From positions 73,262,633 to 73,326,632 of the forward strand of contig OY294068.1 in assembly GCA_958510875.1 (NCBI GenBank): a DNA stretch of 64,000 nucleotides, given 5' to 3'. Source of the DNA: Endomychus coccineus. Taxonomy: Eukaryota > Arthropoda > Insecta > Coleoptera > Endomychidae. The number at the start of each line of letters is the position of its first letter. Positions within the stretch are counted from its first letter, which is position 1. Under the pieces are notes generated by a model. The model saw only the letters and a program-made list of their open reading frames with translations. It ran no database searches and was not told the origin of the DNA. The translations under genes and the position numbers were made by a program. This document shows positions 56,701-62,059 of the stretch, piece by piece.

Positions 56701-57748
56701 GAGAAAAACGGGTTTAAATGAACATAACAAAAACTCATTATCAAATTTACTTACTGCCGAAATCGCGTATTTTCATTCAAACGAGTTTTGCTCGAAAACG
56801 GTGAGATTTTGAGAACCTCAACATGAGTACATTATTTGTTCGAAATAAAATTGTAAACCAGAAAAATGTGGAAAGAAAACAAAAAATTATAGTCAAAAAA
56901 GTTAAGGCTAAAAGAATCGCCGAAAAGTCGCGCACCCAGCGCCCTCTACCGCATAGTATAAAACTAACTAGACCATCTTTATTTGGCGTCCTCAGAAACC
57001 CGCGGGTACCAGATTTCAACGAAATATCTGTAACTGTACAGGAGCTACAGCTAAAATTAAATTCAACGCACTTATCTCCGAAACGAAAGAAGATATGACC
57101 ATAGTTTATATGAAGAATCTGATAATTTTTGTAAAATCTACCGTCCCCTGCATCTACGGGAGGTCTTTCTGAAACGCCTTGTATATTCTGTTTCCACAAT
57201 AATTTACATTTGACTCGCAGGACTTTCTGAAAGCTATTTTGCTAACAAAAGTGAGGGAAGTCACGTGATCAATTGAACACATGTGTTTACTACTTAGAAT
57301 CTTTCAAACTTATGGAAAAATACCAAGTTTAACTTGAAATGTCTTTCAGAGTATGGCAAAGAGAAAATAAAGTGTACTTAGATTTCAGCACTCATTTAAG
57401 TGTTTAGGTATTGGATCATGGATCAGATAGAAAATATTATTGTAATCAAAATACTACTCACTGTTTCAGCTGATTGTTCTGATGAAATAGGTCCAAATAT
57501 GAGTGTAGACATTTTTTTACTTATGCCACCTAGCCAGCCTGTGGGTGTTCTCAAAGGATGACAAGATAAAGTATGTCTGCCACCTATTAAATTTGGTTGA
57601 ACAAGAACAACTGAGCAAGTTGTTGTTGTTAATACGCAACCTAAGCCTTCTACATCTGTTAAACTGTCACATTCTTGCCCCTGCAAATCAATGCTTTGCT
57701 CTACGGAAACATCTTCATGTGCAACTGCAGGCCAGTATCTCACTACAC
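25987..57748 (-). CDS. Nup133: Nucleoporin Nup133 (eight exons, both ends missing)
   Basis: Nup133 is a structural subunit of the Nup107-160 Y complex of the nuclear pore, with an N-terminal beta-propeller and a C-terminal alpha-helical stack. The eight exons are, in gene order, 57462-57748, 52110-52638, 46495-46748, 41867-42185, 37655-37923, 36947-37093, 26867-27068 and 25987-26772. They total 2793 nt (931 codons), and all junction phases agree. The first three and the start of the fourth cover part of the propeller and linker (RYWPAVAHED, FFSRNNGLVAV). The rest covers the helical domain (DPRWNRDSS, EKIVAAIVLK, LPWTSATG, EQLVGIIDIILDG, QLAEKYMDFESLVLICE, KKALDLLMFIDDDN). Compared with about 1150 residues in vertebrates, the N-terminal exons lie beyond 57748 and the last 40-50 residues were not found. 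Introns are filled with transposons. Identification is from family memory and is secure. Confidence 0.95.
26867..27068 (-). CDS. Nup133: Nup133 helical-domain exon
   Basis: The acceptor is CTTTCAG and the donor GTAAGT. It reads LRSILCEQLVGIIDIILDG, matching the VTEQLVALIDCFLDG-type block of the family. Phase 0 in, phase 1 out. The 9.9 kb intron before it contains a long-inverted-repeat transposon, an LTR and a LINE remnant. Confidence 0.93.
27130..30379. mobile_element. Long-inverted-repeat DNA transposon, family B
   Basis: The ends are GTCGTCCTGCAAT and its complement. The left arm is about 27130-27795 and the right about 29405-30379; the right keeps roughly 280 bp (29595-29880) missing from the left. 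Matching blocks include CTCGCTGATCACGAATATGG near 27202 and its complement near 30285, and the perfect palindrome TTTTGGCGCCAAAA at 27569-27582 and 29916-29929. The interior carries a degraded protein gene (27830-28978). Block order parallels family A at 1301-3282, so the two appear related. Confidence 0.82.
27830..28978 (+). pseudogene. Transposon protein with FEN/PIN-like and Cys8 parts
   Basis: One + strand reading, broken by a stop at 28105-28107 and frameshifts near 28300 and 28680. It contains CDADALIVNTAID, then ILIVAEDTDVLVLLTQLT, then FFHAFSECDTTSAFYRQGKK, then PPTDDATKLHILLVYHQVQL, then a cysteine cluster (CGCKVSCSGKCSFEKVGIPC and CKYC after a frame change) and an acidic Asp/Asn-rich tail. 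The EDTD and CDTT acidic blocks resemble FEN/XPG-type nuclease cores, and eight cysteines follow. Proteins of this kind recur in arthropod and hydrozoan genomes. XPG plus Cys8 has been reported for Academ DNA transposons, so an Academ-like origin is my inference, not shown. Confidence 0.6.
30500..30620 (-). ncRNA. Hammerhead-like motif, family V, weak
   Basis: On the - strand, CTGATGA (30596-30602) is followed by GCTGGAGAAACC and GAAA (30580-30583), then CAGCTT. The core is intact but helix II pairs poorly. The flanks GTTCC and CAGCT resemble family IV at 47.2-47.7 kb. It is probably the tail of a decayed Penelope-like or retrozyme-like unit. Confidence 0.4.
30621..31610. other. Nup133 intron, no feature recognised
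   Basis: AT-rich; no coding or repeat structure that I can support. Confidence 0.4.
31875..31907 (+). promoter_or_regulatory. TATA box plus arthropod initiator
   Basis: TATAAAAG at 31875-31882 and TCAGTT at 31902-31907, with the initiator A 29 bases after the first T of the TATA box. This is the standard spacing for an arthropod RNA polymerase II core promoter. Confidence 0.7.
32185..32460 (+). repeat. Degenerate tandem repeat with CCGGAAGTAG
   Basis: About five copies of a unit containing TACACGCTGTGCTGTT and CCGGAAGTAGGCACTGGAAG, at irregular 55-75 bp steps, within the putative LTR leader. Confidence 0.75.
32645..32800 (+). repeat. Tandem duplication, unit about 75 bp
   Basis: Two direct copies carry TTCATTTGCAATGCA, CAGTGTATTGTT, CACGATTGCTC and CCCTTAATAATGGAC. 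A 20-bp-scale duplication of GGGATAGCAGA follows at 33065-33105. Confidence 0.8.
33188..33199 (+). promoter_or_regulatory. Retroelement primer-binding-site-like sequence
   Basis: TGGCGCCCGAGA immediately follows AATAAA. TGGCGCC is the complement of lysine-type tRNA 3' ends used as primers by many LTR elements. The match to a specific tRNA is only about ten bases. Confidence 0.4.
33200..33900. other. Nup133 intron, AT-rich
   Basis: No coding or repeat signal recognised; any internal region of the LTR element is not identifiable here. Confidence 0.4.
33950..35300 (-). mobile_element. LINE reverse transcriptase remnant
   Basis: On the - strand, frameshifted pieces read IEPIFRKGDENRILNYRP (the finger region of a non-LTR reverse transcriptase), then ADLTKVIDTVIH (equivalent to the D-x-x-KAFDTV block), then, after a gap, LALNIDETMYLSFS and IKYLGIVIDQHL (thumb region). 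The segment with the YxDD catalytic block is deleted. Many stops. CR1/Jockey-like by pattern. Confidence 0.65.
35440..35705 (+). mobile_element. Penelope-like GIY-YIG fragment, other family
   Basis: The reading GRTGRIFRT, then LRKEAFANHLLQHGHSVSEN and QIRDRMIPLLTDFESYF fits the endonuclease part of a Penelope-like element, with stops. It is directly followed by a PLE-1 tail fragment. Confidence 0.5.
35745..36045 (+). mobile_element. PLE-1 3' fragment with hammerhead-like tail
   Basis: The segment from GGTCACACCATTTCTCAAGA onward matches the 3' end of the copy at 40455-40740. The hammerhead-like motif has an intact CTGATGA (35952-35958) and GAAA (35976-35979), but an extra A before GAAA and a disturbed helix III. 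Confidence 0.7.
36046..36846. other. Nup133 intron, no feature recognised
   Basis: AT-rich; a run of G at 36312-36318 and no supported coding sequence. Confidence 0.4.
36947..37093 (-). CDS. Nup133: Nup133 helical-domain exon, 49 codons
   Basis: The acceptor is GTTTCAG and the donor GTATTT. It reads AVLKEVLHHRKMNAEIF and YLPWTSATGLDGLL; the PWT(A/S) block is a family signature. Phase 0 at both ends. Confidence 0.92.
37655..37923 (-). CDS. Nup133: Nup133 helical-domain exon
   Basis: The acceptor is ATTTCAG and the donor GTATGA. The first residues ELSEKIVAAIVLKS continue directly from the previous exon, as in family members. It ends in phase 0 at NDINDMLL. Confidence 0.93.
38338..40632 (+). 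pseudogene. Penelope-like polyprotein (RT plus GIY-YIG), inactive
   Basis: The protein copies element RNA into the chromosome: a reverse transcriptase followed by a GIY-YIG endonuclease. Visible blocks are LLNKGLNL (N-terminal), YYLKADKGNSPVIM and YCLPKIHKP (fingers), ISFDVVSLFTNTPI (first catalytic Asp), MGNSLSPFLANIFISELE, WYRYVNDIFAI (second catalytic block), and YKINCESCSK, YVGQTGRNILTRYKEHFAHI, IAEHILNTGHTI (endonuclease). The expected YVDD is YVND, so one catalytic Asp is lost. There is a deletion after KIHKP near 39424, an in-frame stop at 40345-40347 and frameshifts near 39640 and 40080. Confidence 0.85.
38826..39117. mobile_element. 292-bp MITE with 8-bp TSD inside PLE-1
   Basis: The ends are inverted repeats CACGGTCGTA; similarity extends inward about 140 bp on each side (TGGCGCATGARTCGA occurs in both arms), so the whole element folds on itself. 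The flanks TTCGCAAC (38818-38825) and TTCGCATC (39118-39125) are an 8-bp duplication with one mismatch. Removing it restores the Penelope-like reading (AVIRN before, KCKTILEHSN after). The duplication length suggests a hAT-type transposase. Confidence 0.85.
40660..40705 (+). ncRNA. Hammerhead-like motif, family I, all parts present
   Basis: Core CTGATGA (40666-40672), helix II GGCTA/TAGCC after one unpaired T, GAAA (40689-40692), helix III AGG/CCT with a one-base loop, then C40699 as predicted cleavage base. Helix I pairs TACT before the core with AGTA after the cleavage base. Such a minimal helix III usually acts as a dimer. Hammerheads in Penelope-like tails are known from the literature; activity here is inferred. 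Confidence 0.7.
40950..41560 (+). mobile_element. PLE-1 3' fragment
   Basis: It encodes an endonuclease remnant (GNVGQTTRNILSWYKEYFAH, LAEHILNTGYAI) like the copy just upstream and ends in the same tail. The hammerhead-like core is changed to CTGGTGC (41476-41482). Confidence 0.75.
41867..42185 (-). CDS. Nup133: Nup133 helical-domain exon
   Basis: The acceptor is GTTTTAG and the donor GTAAGT. It is 319 nt, phase 0 in and phase 1 out. It contains LLNDIPAGDPRWNRDSS and LENKKKAQTLLFRFLRETGL, both matching the start of the Nup133 alpha-helical region. Confidence 0.94.
42186..42600. other. Nup133 intron, no feature recognised
   Basis: AT-rich; no supported coding sequence. Confidence 0.4.
42680..42715 (-). 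ncRNA. Hammerhead-like motif, family II, core C to T
   Basis: On the - strand the core is TTGATGA (42701-42707) where CTGATGA is expected, then helix GGTC/GATC, GAAA (42684-42687) and ACG-TA-CGT. Helix I would be CGTCTT/AAGACG, six pairs. The first core base change should block cleavage. Confidence 0.55.
42908..42955 (+). ncRNA. Hammerhead-like motif, family II, intact core
   Basis: Core CTGATGA (42914-42920), helix II GGTC/GACC after one T, GAAA (42934-42937), helix III ACG/CGT with a TA loop. Helix I keeps only two pairs. Confidence 0.6.
42996..43690. other. Nup133 intron, no feature recognised
   Basis: AT-rich, no supported gene. A 62-residue - strand ORF (43510-43698) is not conserved in pattern. 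Confidence 0.4.
43700..44620 (+). mobile_element. R1/LOA-like LINE fragment with RNase H
   Basis: The reading starts in the thumb of the reverse transcriptase (LEFKLTWNQQL), continues through AAELNKVQRLGCLSITGAM-like residues, and reaches an RNase H region (PGGRTWYPDG, then KGGTDAGITVREET). The WYTDGS-type block has become WYPDGL. Several frameshifts and stops. Confidence 0.65.
44640..44930. other. Short stretch between LINE fragments
   Basis: No recognised feature; a basic 76-residue ORF overlaps the LINE tail and is probably spurious. Confidence 0.35.
44930..45960 (-). mobile_element. R1/LOA-like LINE fragment, 3' part
   Basis: On the - strand: GLRVNPEIVLFTRK and KFLGVILDSKLTWSEHLEYR (reverse transcriptase thumb), then, after a gap, MGIADDPICRKCREAEETVS with ILLECPALASLRHR, the zinc-knuckle-like C-terminus common in such LINEs. 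It ends in a 3' tail shared with 3620-3700. Within it, 45552-45600 and 45855-45900 are similar (CGCTGGGACATACTAGTCCT), so a local duplication disrupts the reading. Confidence 0.75.
45961..46490. other. Nup133 intron, no feature recognised
   Basis: AT-rich; no supported feature. Confidence 0.4.
46495..46748 (-). CDS. Nup133: Nup133 linker exon
   Basis: The acceptor is AATTTCAG and the donor GTAAAA. It completes the Gly codon of the previous exon and reads GSVCVNTPIFFSRNNGLVAV, the conserved block that closes the propeller, then a polar linker and LAYKDTLGQMKAAFIFHVKN. It ends in phase 0. Confidence 0.9.
47215..47250 (-). ncRNA. Hammerhead-like motif, family IV (minus copy)
   Basis: Core CTGACGA (47237-47243), helix II GCTC/GAGT with loop ATGAGAA, GAAA (47218-47221), then CAGCT. 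Core and helix II are canonical apart from one G-U pair. Confidence 0.65.
47525..47570 (+). ncRNA. Hammerhead-like motif, family IV (plus copy 1)
   Basis: Core CTGACGA (47531-47537), perfect helix II GCTC/GAGC with loop ATGAGAA, GAAA (47553-47556), then CAGCTG. This is the most canonical core and helix II in the window. Helices I and III need folding to confirm. Confidence 0.68.
47705..47740 (+). ncRNA. Hammerhead-like motif, family IV, helix II deleted
   Basis: CTGACGA (47711-47717) is followed almost at once by GCGAAA, so helix II is missing. Helix III is good: ACAG/CTGT with loop CTG, then C. Confidence 0.55.
48120..49080. mobile_element. Inverted dimer of a Penelope-like fragment (PLE-3)
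   Basis: The two halves mirror each other about 48550: CAACAAAATTCATTTCTCTG and GTTAGACCTATACCAAAGTG occur on both sides in opposite orientation. The right half reads, after one frameshift, FPDCDNLYISRACRNFKARY and QEHFRSFRLNN, the GIY-YIG endonuclease of a Penelope-like element. Confidence 0.75.
49186..50634 (+). pseudogene. LINE ORF1-endonuclease fused reading frame
   Basis: A 482-codon ORF. Residues 1 to about 160 are the C-terminal part of an ORF1 protein (basic RNA-binding region: RAQYVIIYNM, KKITRIGKPDNNKRPVKV). From about residue 165 the AP-type endonuclease begins (LSIYYQNVRGLRTKL), with FTETWLG, GSVYISPSSP, LYLFGDYNLPGIKW, ILDLLFTTD and SSDPHHPPLG, so metal-binding and catalytic residues are present. 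The two are normally separate ORFs; a deletion between them has produced one frame. It runs out in unrelated residues after the endonuclease, because the reverse transcriptase is gone. The start codon is simply the first ATG in the frame. Confidence 0.8.
51410..51434 (+). repeat. (AAAT)n LINE tail
   Basis: About six copies of AAAT end the LINE at 49140-51435, a microsatellite-type 3' end typical of this LINE group. Confidence 0.85.
51436..52100. other. Nup133 intron, no feature recognised
   Basis: AT-rich; no supported feature. Confidence 0.4.
52110..52638 (-). CDS. Nup133: Nup133 propeller exon
   Basis: The acceptor is TTTCCAG and the donor GTAAGT. It starts in phase 0 (RLVRVLSIPSND) and ends one base into a Gly codon. 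The 176 codons include WIVFVLAGHSIQKWRISS and the LVSIQMNSPHPPTL block, consistent with the last propeller blades. Confidence 0.92.
52640..53214. other. Nup133 intron with a possible mariner scrap
   Basis: 53060-53115 (CTCAACAAACTCGGCACCCAT) resembles the mariner at 63395-63450. Otherwise nothing recognised. Confidence 0.35.
53215..53424 (-). repeat. LINE endonuclease scrap, duplicated at 54587
   Basis: About 200 bp (AGTAATTGTTTTAGTTTATC to GGATGTTATATTATAG) recur at 54587-54730 with a 50-bp deletion. On the - strand this is the end of a LINE endonuclease (SLTGHNSTIANL). The two copies flank a half copy of the family A element and a PLE-1 tail. Confidence 0.65.
53425..54330. mobile_element. 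Half copy of long-inverted-repeat family A
   Basis: It starts TAGTCCAGGCATTTAAGGAT and follows the left arm of the element at 1301-3282 block by block to about 54330 (GGCAATAAGC), where the second arm should begin but does not. Confidence 0.8.
54345..54560 (+). mobile_element. PLE-1 3' fragment
   Basis: It matches the tail of the copy at 40500-40740. The hammerhead-like core is CTGATAA (54470-54476), mutated at the conserved G. Confidence 0.65.
54587..55490 (-). mobile_element. LINE fragment (ORF1 and endonuclease end)
   Basis: The 104-residue ORF at 55149-55463 (KKYKNGSLLIKCNS, KWKKPCVSIANIDLKVQIEE) has the pattern of an ORF1 nucleic-acid-binding protein. It is followed by a decayed CCHC-like knuckle (RCFKCAGFN, KCTENH). 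After a deletion comes the end of the endonuclease (KFCLDHIFAKS, SLTGHNSTIANL). No reverse transcriptase. Confidence 0.6.
55500..56284. other. Nup133 intron, no feature recognised
   Basis: AT-rich; no supported feature. Confidence 0.4.
56285..57188. mobile_element. Palindromic MITE with GTTTCAGAAAGACC ends
   Basis: The ends are GAATATACARRRYGTTTCAG in both orientations. The arms of about 430 bp match throughout, for example AGGGCGCTGGGTGCGCGACT on the left and its near complement near 56925 on the right, and CGAAAACGGTGA near the centre. The ORFs at 56777-57199 are arm sequence on both strands, not genes. Confidence 0.88.
57190..57461. other. Nup133 intron, no feature recognised
   Basis: Short AT-rich segment between the MITE and the exon. 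Confidence 0.4.
57462..57748 (-). CDS. Nup133: Nup133 propeller exon (5'-most in window)
   Basis: The acceptor is TTACAG before 57748 and the donor GTGAGT after 57462. The exon begins with two bases of a split codon and ends in phase 0 after residues SAET. The segment VVRYWPAVAHED matches the conserved RYWP block of the Nup133 beta-propeller, and GWLGGISKKMSTLIFG matches the following blade. Confidence 0.93.
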
Positions 57749-57989
57749 CTGTAACATAATATTAAGATAGAAACAGTGGTCTTATACAATATTTTTCTAG
57801 GAGACAACAAGTTTCTCCATTCTCTATATTAGTTCTAAAAATGTTATTTCAAATTACAAACTATTTTCTACAATTGTTCGATTTTTGAAATTGGATCATT
57901 TCTCTAAATTATCAAAAACAAAATCACCGATAATTATGGGATAATTTATTCAATAGACAAAGTCATTAACAAGCGGTGAACTCCAACTG

Positions 57990-58800
57990 CTGGGTTAGAT
58001 CACAACACTCGAAATAGTGGCAACAAGGGAATGGTTGCAGGACAATCCATAGCACTGATCGACCACACATTACTCTCAGCAAGTGAGGAAGGATCAACCT
58101 TTTAACTACCATCTTCACAAAATGAATCTAGGTGACTCATCCGTATGCAGGTGGTGATGATGTTTGTCTGATTGAACAATTTGAACACTGGTATCTAGGC
58201 ACTTGAAGTTGGATGAGGCAAAGAATAGGTCAAGGGAATACTGCTTGTTGTCCACATTTGGGTAGATGTTGGATGTCCGAAAAAGTTTTAAATTGTTGAA
58301 TAGATATGGTGTTATTTTTGATAAGAAGTGTAATGTACACTAATAAATTCTGCTCCTATTCCATTGGGTGTGAGCCATCATAAATTATTATATGATCTTG
58401 GGGGATAGTTTAATGAATGTTTCTTCGGTAAATTAATAAACTCCATGAAGCTGGTTCAGATAAGGGTGGTGTATAGACAGAACATAAAGGTTGATGTATG
58501 TTAGTAACTATGATATCAATAAAAACTGATTCTGAGACATTGCCAATATCCATCATCTTGGATTTATAGTTGCTATTAACTGTGGCAAGAAGACTGCCAC
58601 CTCTTATTACCTATCATGTCTATGGTTCTTGACGTCAAGTAGCCCCGATTCGTCTGAAGAGACAAAATCTGAGGAGCAGCTTTCGGTGAGGACAATGATA
58701 TGAAGTTGATATGTAAGAATATGAGAATTCTAAGGAAAAACATATTATGTACCTCAATACAGCTTTGCGGACACTTGACACAAAAGCAACAAATAAAAGT
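57990..58800 (-). mobile_element. LINE endonuclease remnant
   Basis: On the - strand, with frameshifts: FISLSSPKAAPQILSLQTNR and GNKRGGSLLATVNS (the start of an AP-endonuclease-like domain), VSESVFIDIIVTNIHQP, and NIYPNVDNKQYSLDLFFASS with SDKHHHHLHTDESPRFIL (the end of that domain). Weak but in the expected order; CR1/Jockey-like. Confidence 0.5.
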
Positions 58801-60179
58801 ACCCAAGCATCAGATTAGTAGAGTATGTGAAACCAAAAAATACGTGATATCGAAAATTTTTTATGATTTAACGCGGCCCCACGGAAAATGTTCGTTTTGG
58901 TGTATAAAACAAAAGTATAAAATTTCTACCTCCTAAATTGACCGCAACCCCTTTTTTTCCGCCATTTTGTGGTATTTTGGACAATTTTAGGGGAAGTTTA
59001 TCAAAAAAAAAATTATATCTCCAGTTGTATTGGGAATTAGGAAACCAAACTGGAACCCTTTTATTGTCAATGTTTAAGGAACTCCCAGTTCAAATTTCAA
59101 GTTGATCCGACCTCCCGCTTCCTCGCAATATATATATGTATATACATATATGCATGGGAACTTGCGTGACGGCTAACTCGGGCAGTTTTCAACCGATTCA
59201 ACTGAAATTTGAACTATAGGTAGGTTTTATGCCCTCAAAACTGACTTCCTATTTTCAAGTCAAAATATCAAATTGTTTCTGAGAAATTCGAGCTTAAGTC
59301 AATTTTTTAGCTAATTTCCCAATCGAAATATCTCATGTCCTTTTCATCCGATTGACATTTGCTTAGCGTCAAAATATAGGCATTTGCATATATTTTTACG
59401 TAGTAATCATCGTTTTTATATTACATTAGCAATATGATACTATTTTAGGTGATAAAGGTATATACATTTTTTTTAACAAAAAAATCATAAAATGTGCCTG
59501 TGAATACAAATATGCATGTGTAAATACGTGTTAATGTGTTTGTATGTATGTATGTAAGTAAGTGTACGTGTATGTGAGTGTGTGTGTATGTAAGTGTGTG
59601 TGTATGTATGTATGTGCGCGCGCGTGCCTTATTACGCGTACGTTAAAAAATCACAAAATGGTCTATATAATATACTTGAACACGCTTAATATTCATCTTA
59701 TGATAATAATAACAGAACACACATACCTACATGTAAATGCACGTGTATAATAATCATAGAATACTATAATAAATGTGAGAGGTACATATCTATCTCAAGT
59801 ATACGACAGATTCATCGTATTGTAAAGATGAGAGACCCGTTTTTACTACATTGCATTATACATAGTTTATACCTACACATACCTATAATAAGAAGTATGT
59901 GTAAAAAATTTGCATATAAATAACGGATGAGAACATAGTCTAAGAAGATCTTCTCATCTTATGGATGAGAACTACTTTGTAAGGCTGATTCAAGTTTTTG
60001 ATACAACAGCTGTCAGTTTTTGTAAGAACAGTGGTCTTAGTGATCTCATGTTGTGCTTCAGTCTTTGTTTGACTTTCTATCGTAAACGTCATTTTATTAT
60101 CGATCACTATACTTAAAATATCCCAAGTATTATTAAGTAACGTTGCTCTTTTTAAAAAATTATAAAAAATGTATCAATA

Positions 60180-60500
60180 ATGGAGGCAGATTTACAGATT
60201 TGCATATTGTGTCCTGATGAGTCGCAGCCAATCGCTCTATCAGTCGATAAGTAAAGGGTGATAATAAGTTCCGATTATTGCCAGCATCCTTGACGGAAAA
60301 GGATTTTCATCAACGATGCTATAAAAGATATTTGTCATGTAAGAAAATTCAGGAGGAAACTGCGAATTGATCTTCATCATCACGCAAAACAAGTTCATCA
60401 GTAAAATTAGCTGAAGATAACAATGGTTTAATATCTCAAGTGAGTACAAGTGTATGTGCAATTTAACAAGTGCCTCCAAGTGATGATTCTGAAATTGATG
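60180..60500 (+). pseudogene. N-terminal remnant of a transposon protein
   Basis: ATG at 60180 opens MEADLQICILCPDESQPIAL, with a CxxC pair, then after a stop the frame continues with FRLLPASLTEKDFHQRCYKR and a Ser-rich stretch, HxxC included. A CxxC followed by HxxCxxxY is the usual start of the arthropod transposon proteins whose C-terminal half (acidic nuclease-like blocks and Cys8) is seen at 27830-28978. The link between the two is my inference. Confidence 0.45.
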
Positions 60501-60779
60501 TTTTTTAAACAGAGCAACGTTACTTAATAATACTTGGAATATTCTAAGTATAGTGATCGATAATAAAATGACGTTCACGATAGAAAATCAAACAAAGACT
60601 GAAACACGACACGAGATCACTAAGACCACACGTGTTCTTACAAAAACTGACAGCTGTTGTATCAAAAATTTGAATCAGCCTTACAAAGTAGTTCTCATCC
60701 ATAAGATGAGAAGATCTTCTTAGACTATGTTCTCATCCGTTATTTAAATGCAAATTTTTTACACATACTTATTATTATA

Positions 60780-60969
60780 TTGGATAGTAGACTTCCGCGG
60801 ACAGCTAATCTTGAAAAATCTTGTCTTTCGGATGGATTCCGCGTCACACTGAGTTTCAGTTCAAGCCTCAAGCCCGCCCTGAAGATGCCACCTGTAATGG
60901 TTGGCGAAACGTCGGCATCAAGTCGAGCTATTGTGACGCGGAATCCATCCGGAAGACAAGATTTTTCAC
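60780..60969 (+). mobile_element. 190-bp hammerhead-bearing insertion, 11-bp TSD
   Basis: It is flanked by perfect 11-bp duplications TTATTATTATA (60769-60779 and 60970-60980). The left arm of the surrounding palindrome, near 59890, has the uninterrupted site, which confirms an insertion. Its first 32 bp match PLE-2 sequence near 18097-18130 (- strand) and the rest matches the PLE-2 tail with its hammerhead-like motif. About 37 bp near each side of the ribozyme (GGATGGATTCCGCGTCACA and complement) form an inverted repeat. Confidence 0.85.
60870..60920 (+). ncRNA. Hammerhead-like motif, family III, intact core
   Basis: Core CTGAAGA (60879-60885), helix II GCCACC/GGTTGGC after one T, GAAA (60906-60909), then ACGT and C60913. 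Helix I pairs GCC before the core with GGC after the cleavage base. Helix III would be only AC/GT, so cleavage would need a dimer. Confidence 0.65.
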
Positions 60970-62059
60970 TTATTATTATAGGTATGTGTAGGTATAAACT
61001 ATGTATTATACAATGTAGTAAAAACGGGTCTCTCATCTTTACAATACGATGAATCTGTCGTATACCTGAGACAGATATGTACCCCTCATATTTATTATAG
61101 TACTCTATAATTATTATACACGTGCATTTACATGTAGGTATGTGTGTTCTGTTATTATTATTATGAGATGGATATTGGGCGTGTTCAAGTATATTTTATA
61201 GACCATTCTGTGATTTTTTAACGCACGCGTAATAAGGCACGCGCGCGCACATACATACATACACACACACTTACATACACACACACTTACAACACACACT
61301 CACATACACGTACACTTACTTACATACACACATACAAACACATTAACACGTATTTACACATGCATATTTGTATTCACAGTCACATTTTATGATTTTTTTT
61401 ATGTTAAAAAAAATTTATATACCTTTATCACCTAAAATAGTATCATATTGCTAATGTAATATAAAAACGATGATTACTACGTAAAAATATATGCAAATGC
61501 CTATATTTTGACGCTAAGCAAATGTCAATCGGATGAAAAGGACATGAGATATTTCAATTGGGAAATTAGCTAAAAAATTGACTTAAGCTCGAATTTCTCA
61601 GAAACAATTTGATATTTTGACTTGAAAATCGAAGTCAGTTTTGAGGGCATAAAACCTACCTATAGTTCAAATTTCAGTTGAATCGGTTGAAAACTGCCCG
61701 AGTTAGCCGTCACGCAAGTTCCCATGCATATATGTATATACATATATATATTACGAGGAAGGGGGAGGTCGGATCAACTTGAAATTTGAACTGGGAGTTC
61801 CTTAAACATTGGCAATAAAAGGGTTCCAGTTTGGTTTTCTAATTCCCAATACAACTGGAGATATACATTTTTTTTTACAAACTTCCCCTAAAAATGTCCA
61901 AAATACCACAAAATGGCGGAAGAAAAGGGGTTGCGGTCAATTTAGGAGGTAGAAATTTTATACTTTTGTTTTATACACCAAAACGAACATTTTCTGTGGG
62001 GTCGCGTTAAATCATAAAAAATTTTCGATCAAAATGTTTCACATACTCTACTAGATTGA

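Larger units (their letters stand above)
58816..62053. mobile_element. 3.2-kb long-inverted-repeat element, family D, 3-bp TSD
   Basis: The ends are TAGTAGAGTATGTGAAAC on both sides (reverse at right), flanked by GAT at 58813-58815 and 62054-62056. The left arm is 58816 to about 60155 and the right about 60502-62053, highly similar along their length, including matching (GT)n-rich microsatellites at 59520-59625 and 61235-61370. The right arm holds a 190-bp Penelope-like insertion. The 345-bp spacer encodes a protein N-terminus. Confidence 0.85.

Noticed and set aside
56777..57199. 140-residue - strand and 91-residue + strand ORFs
   Set aside because: Both are arm sequence of the palindromic MITE; opposite-strand opening is due to symmetry and composition.
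59562..59750. Cysteine- and valine-rich 62-residue ORF, mirrored at 61114-61299
   Set aside because: Translation of a GT-rich microsatellite in each palindrome arm.
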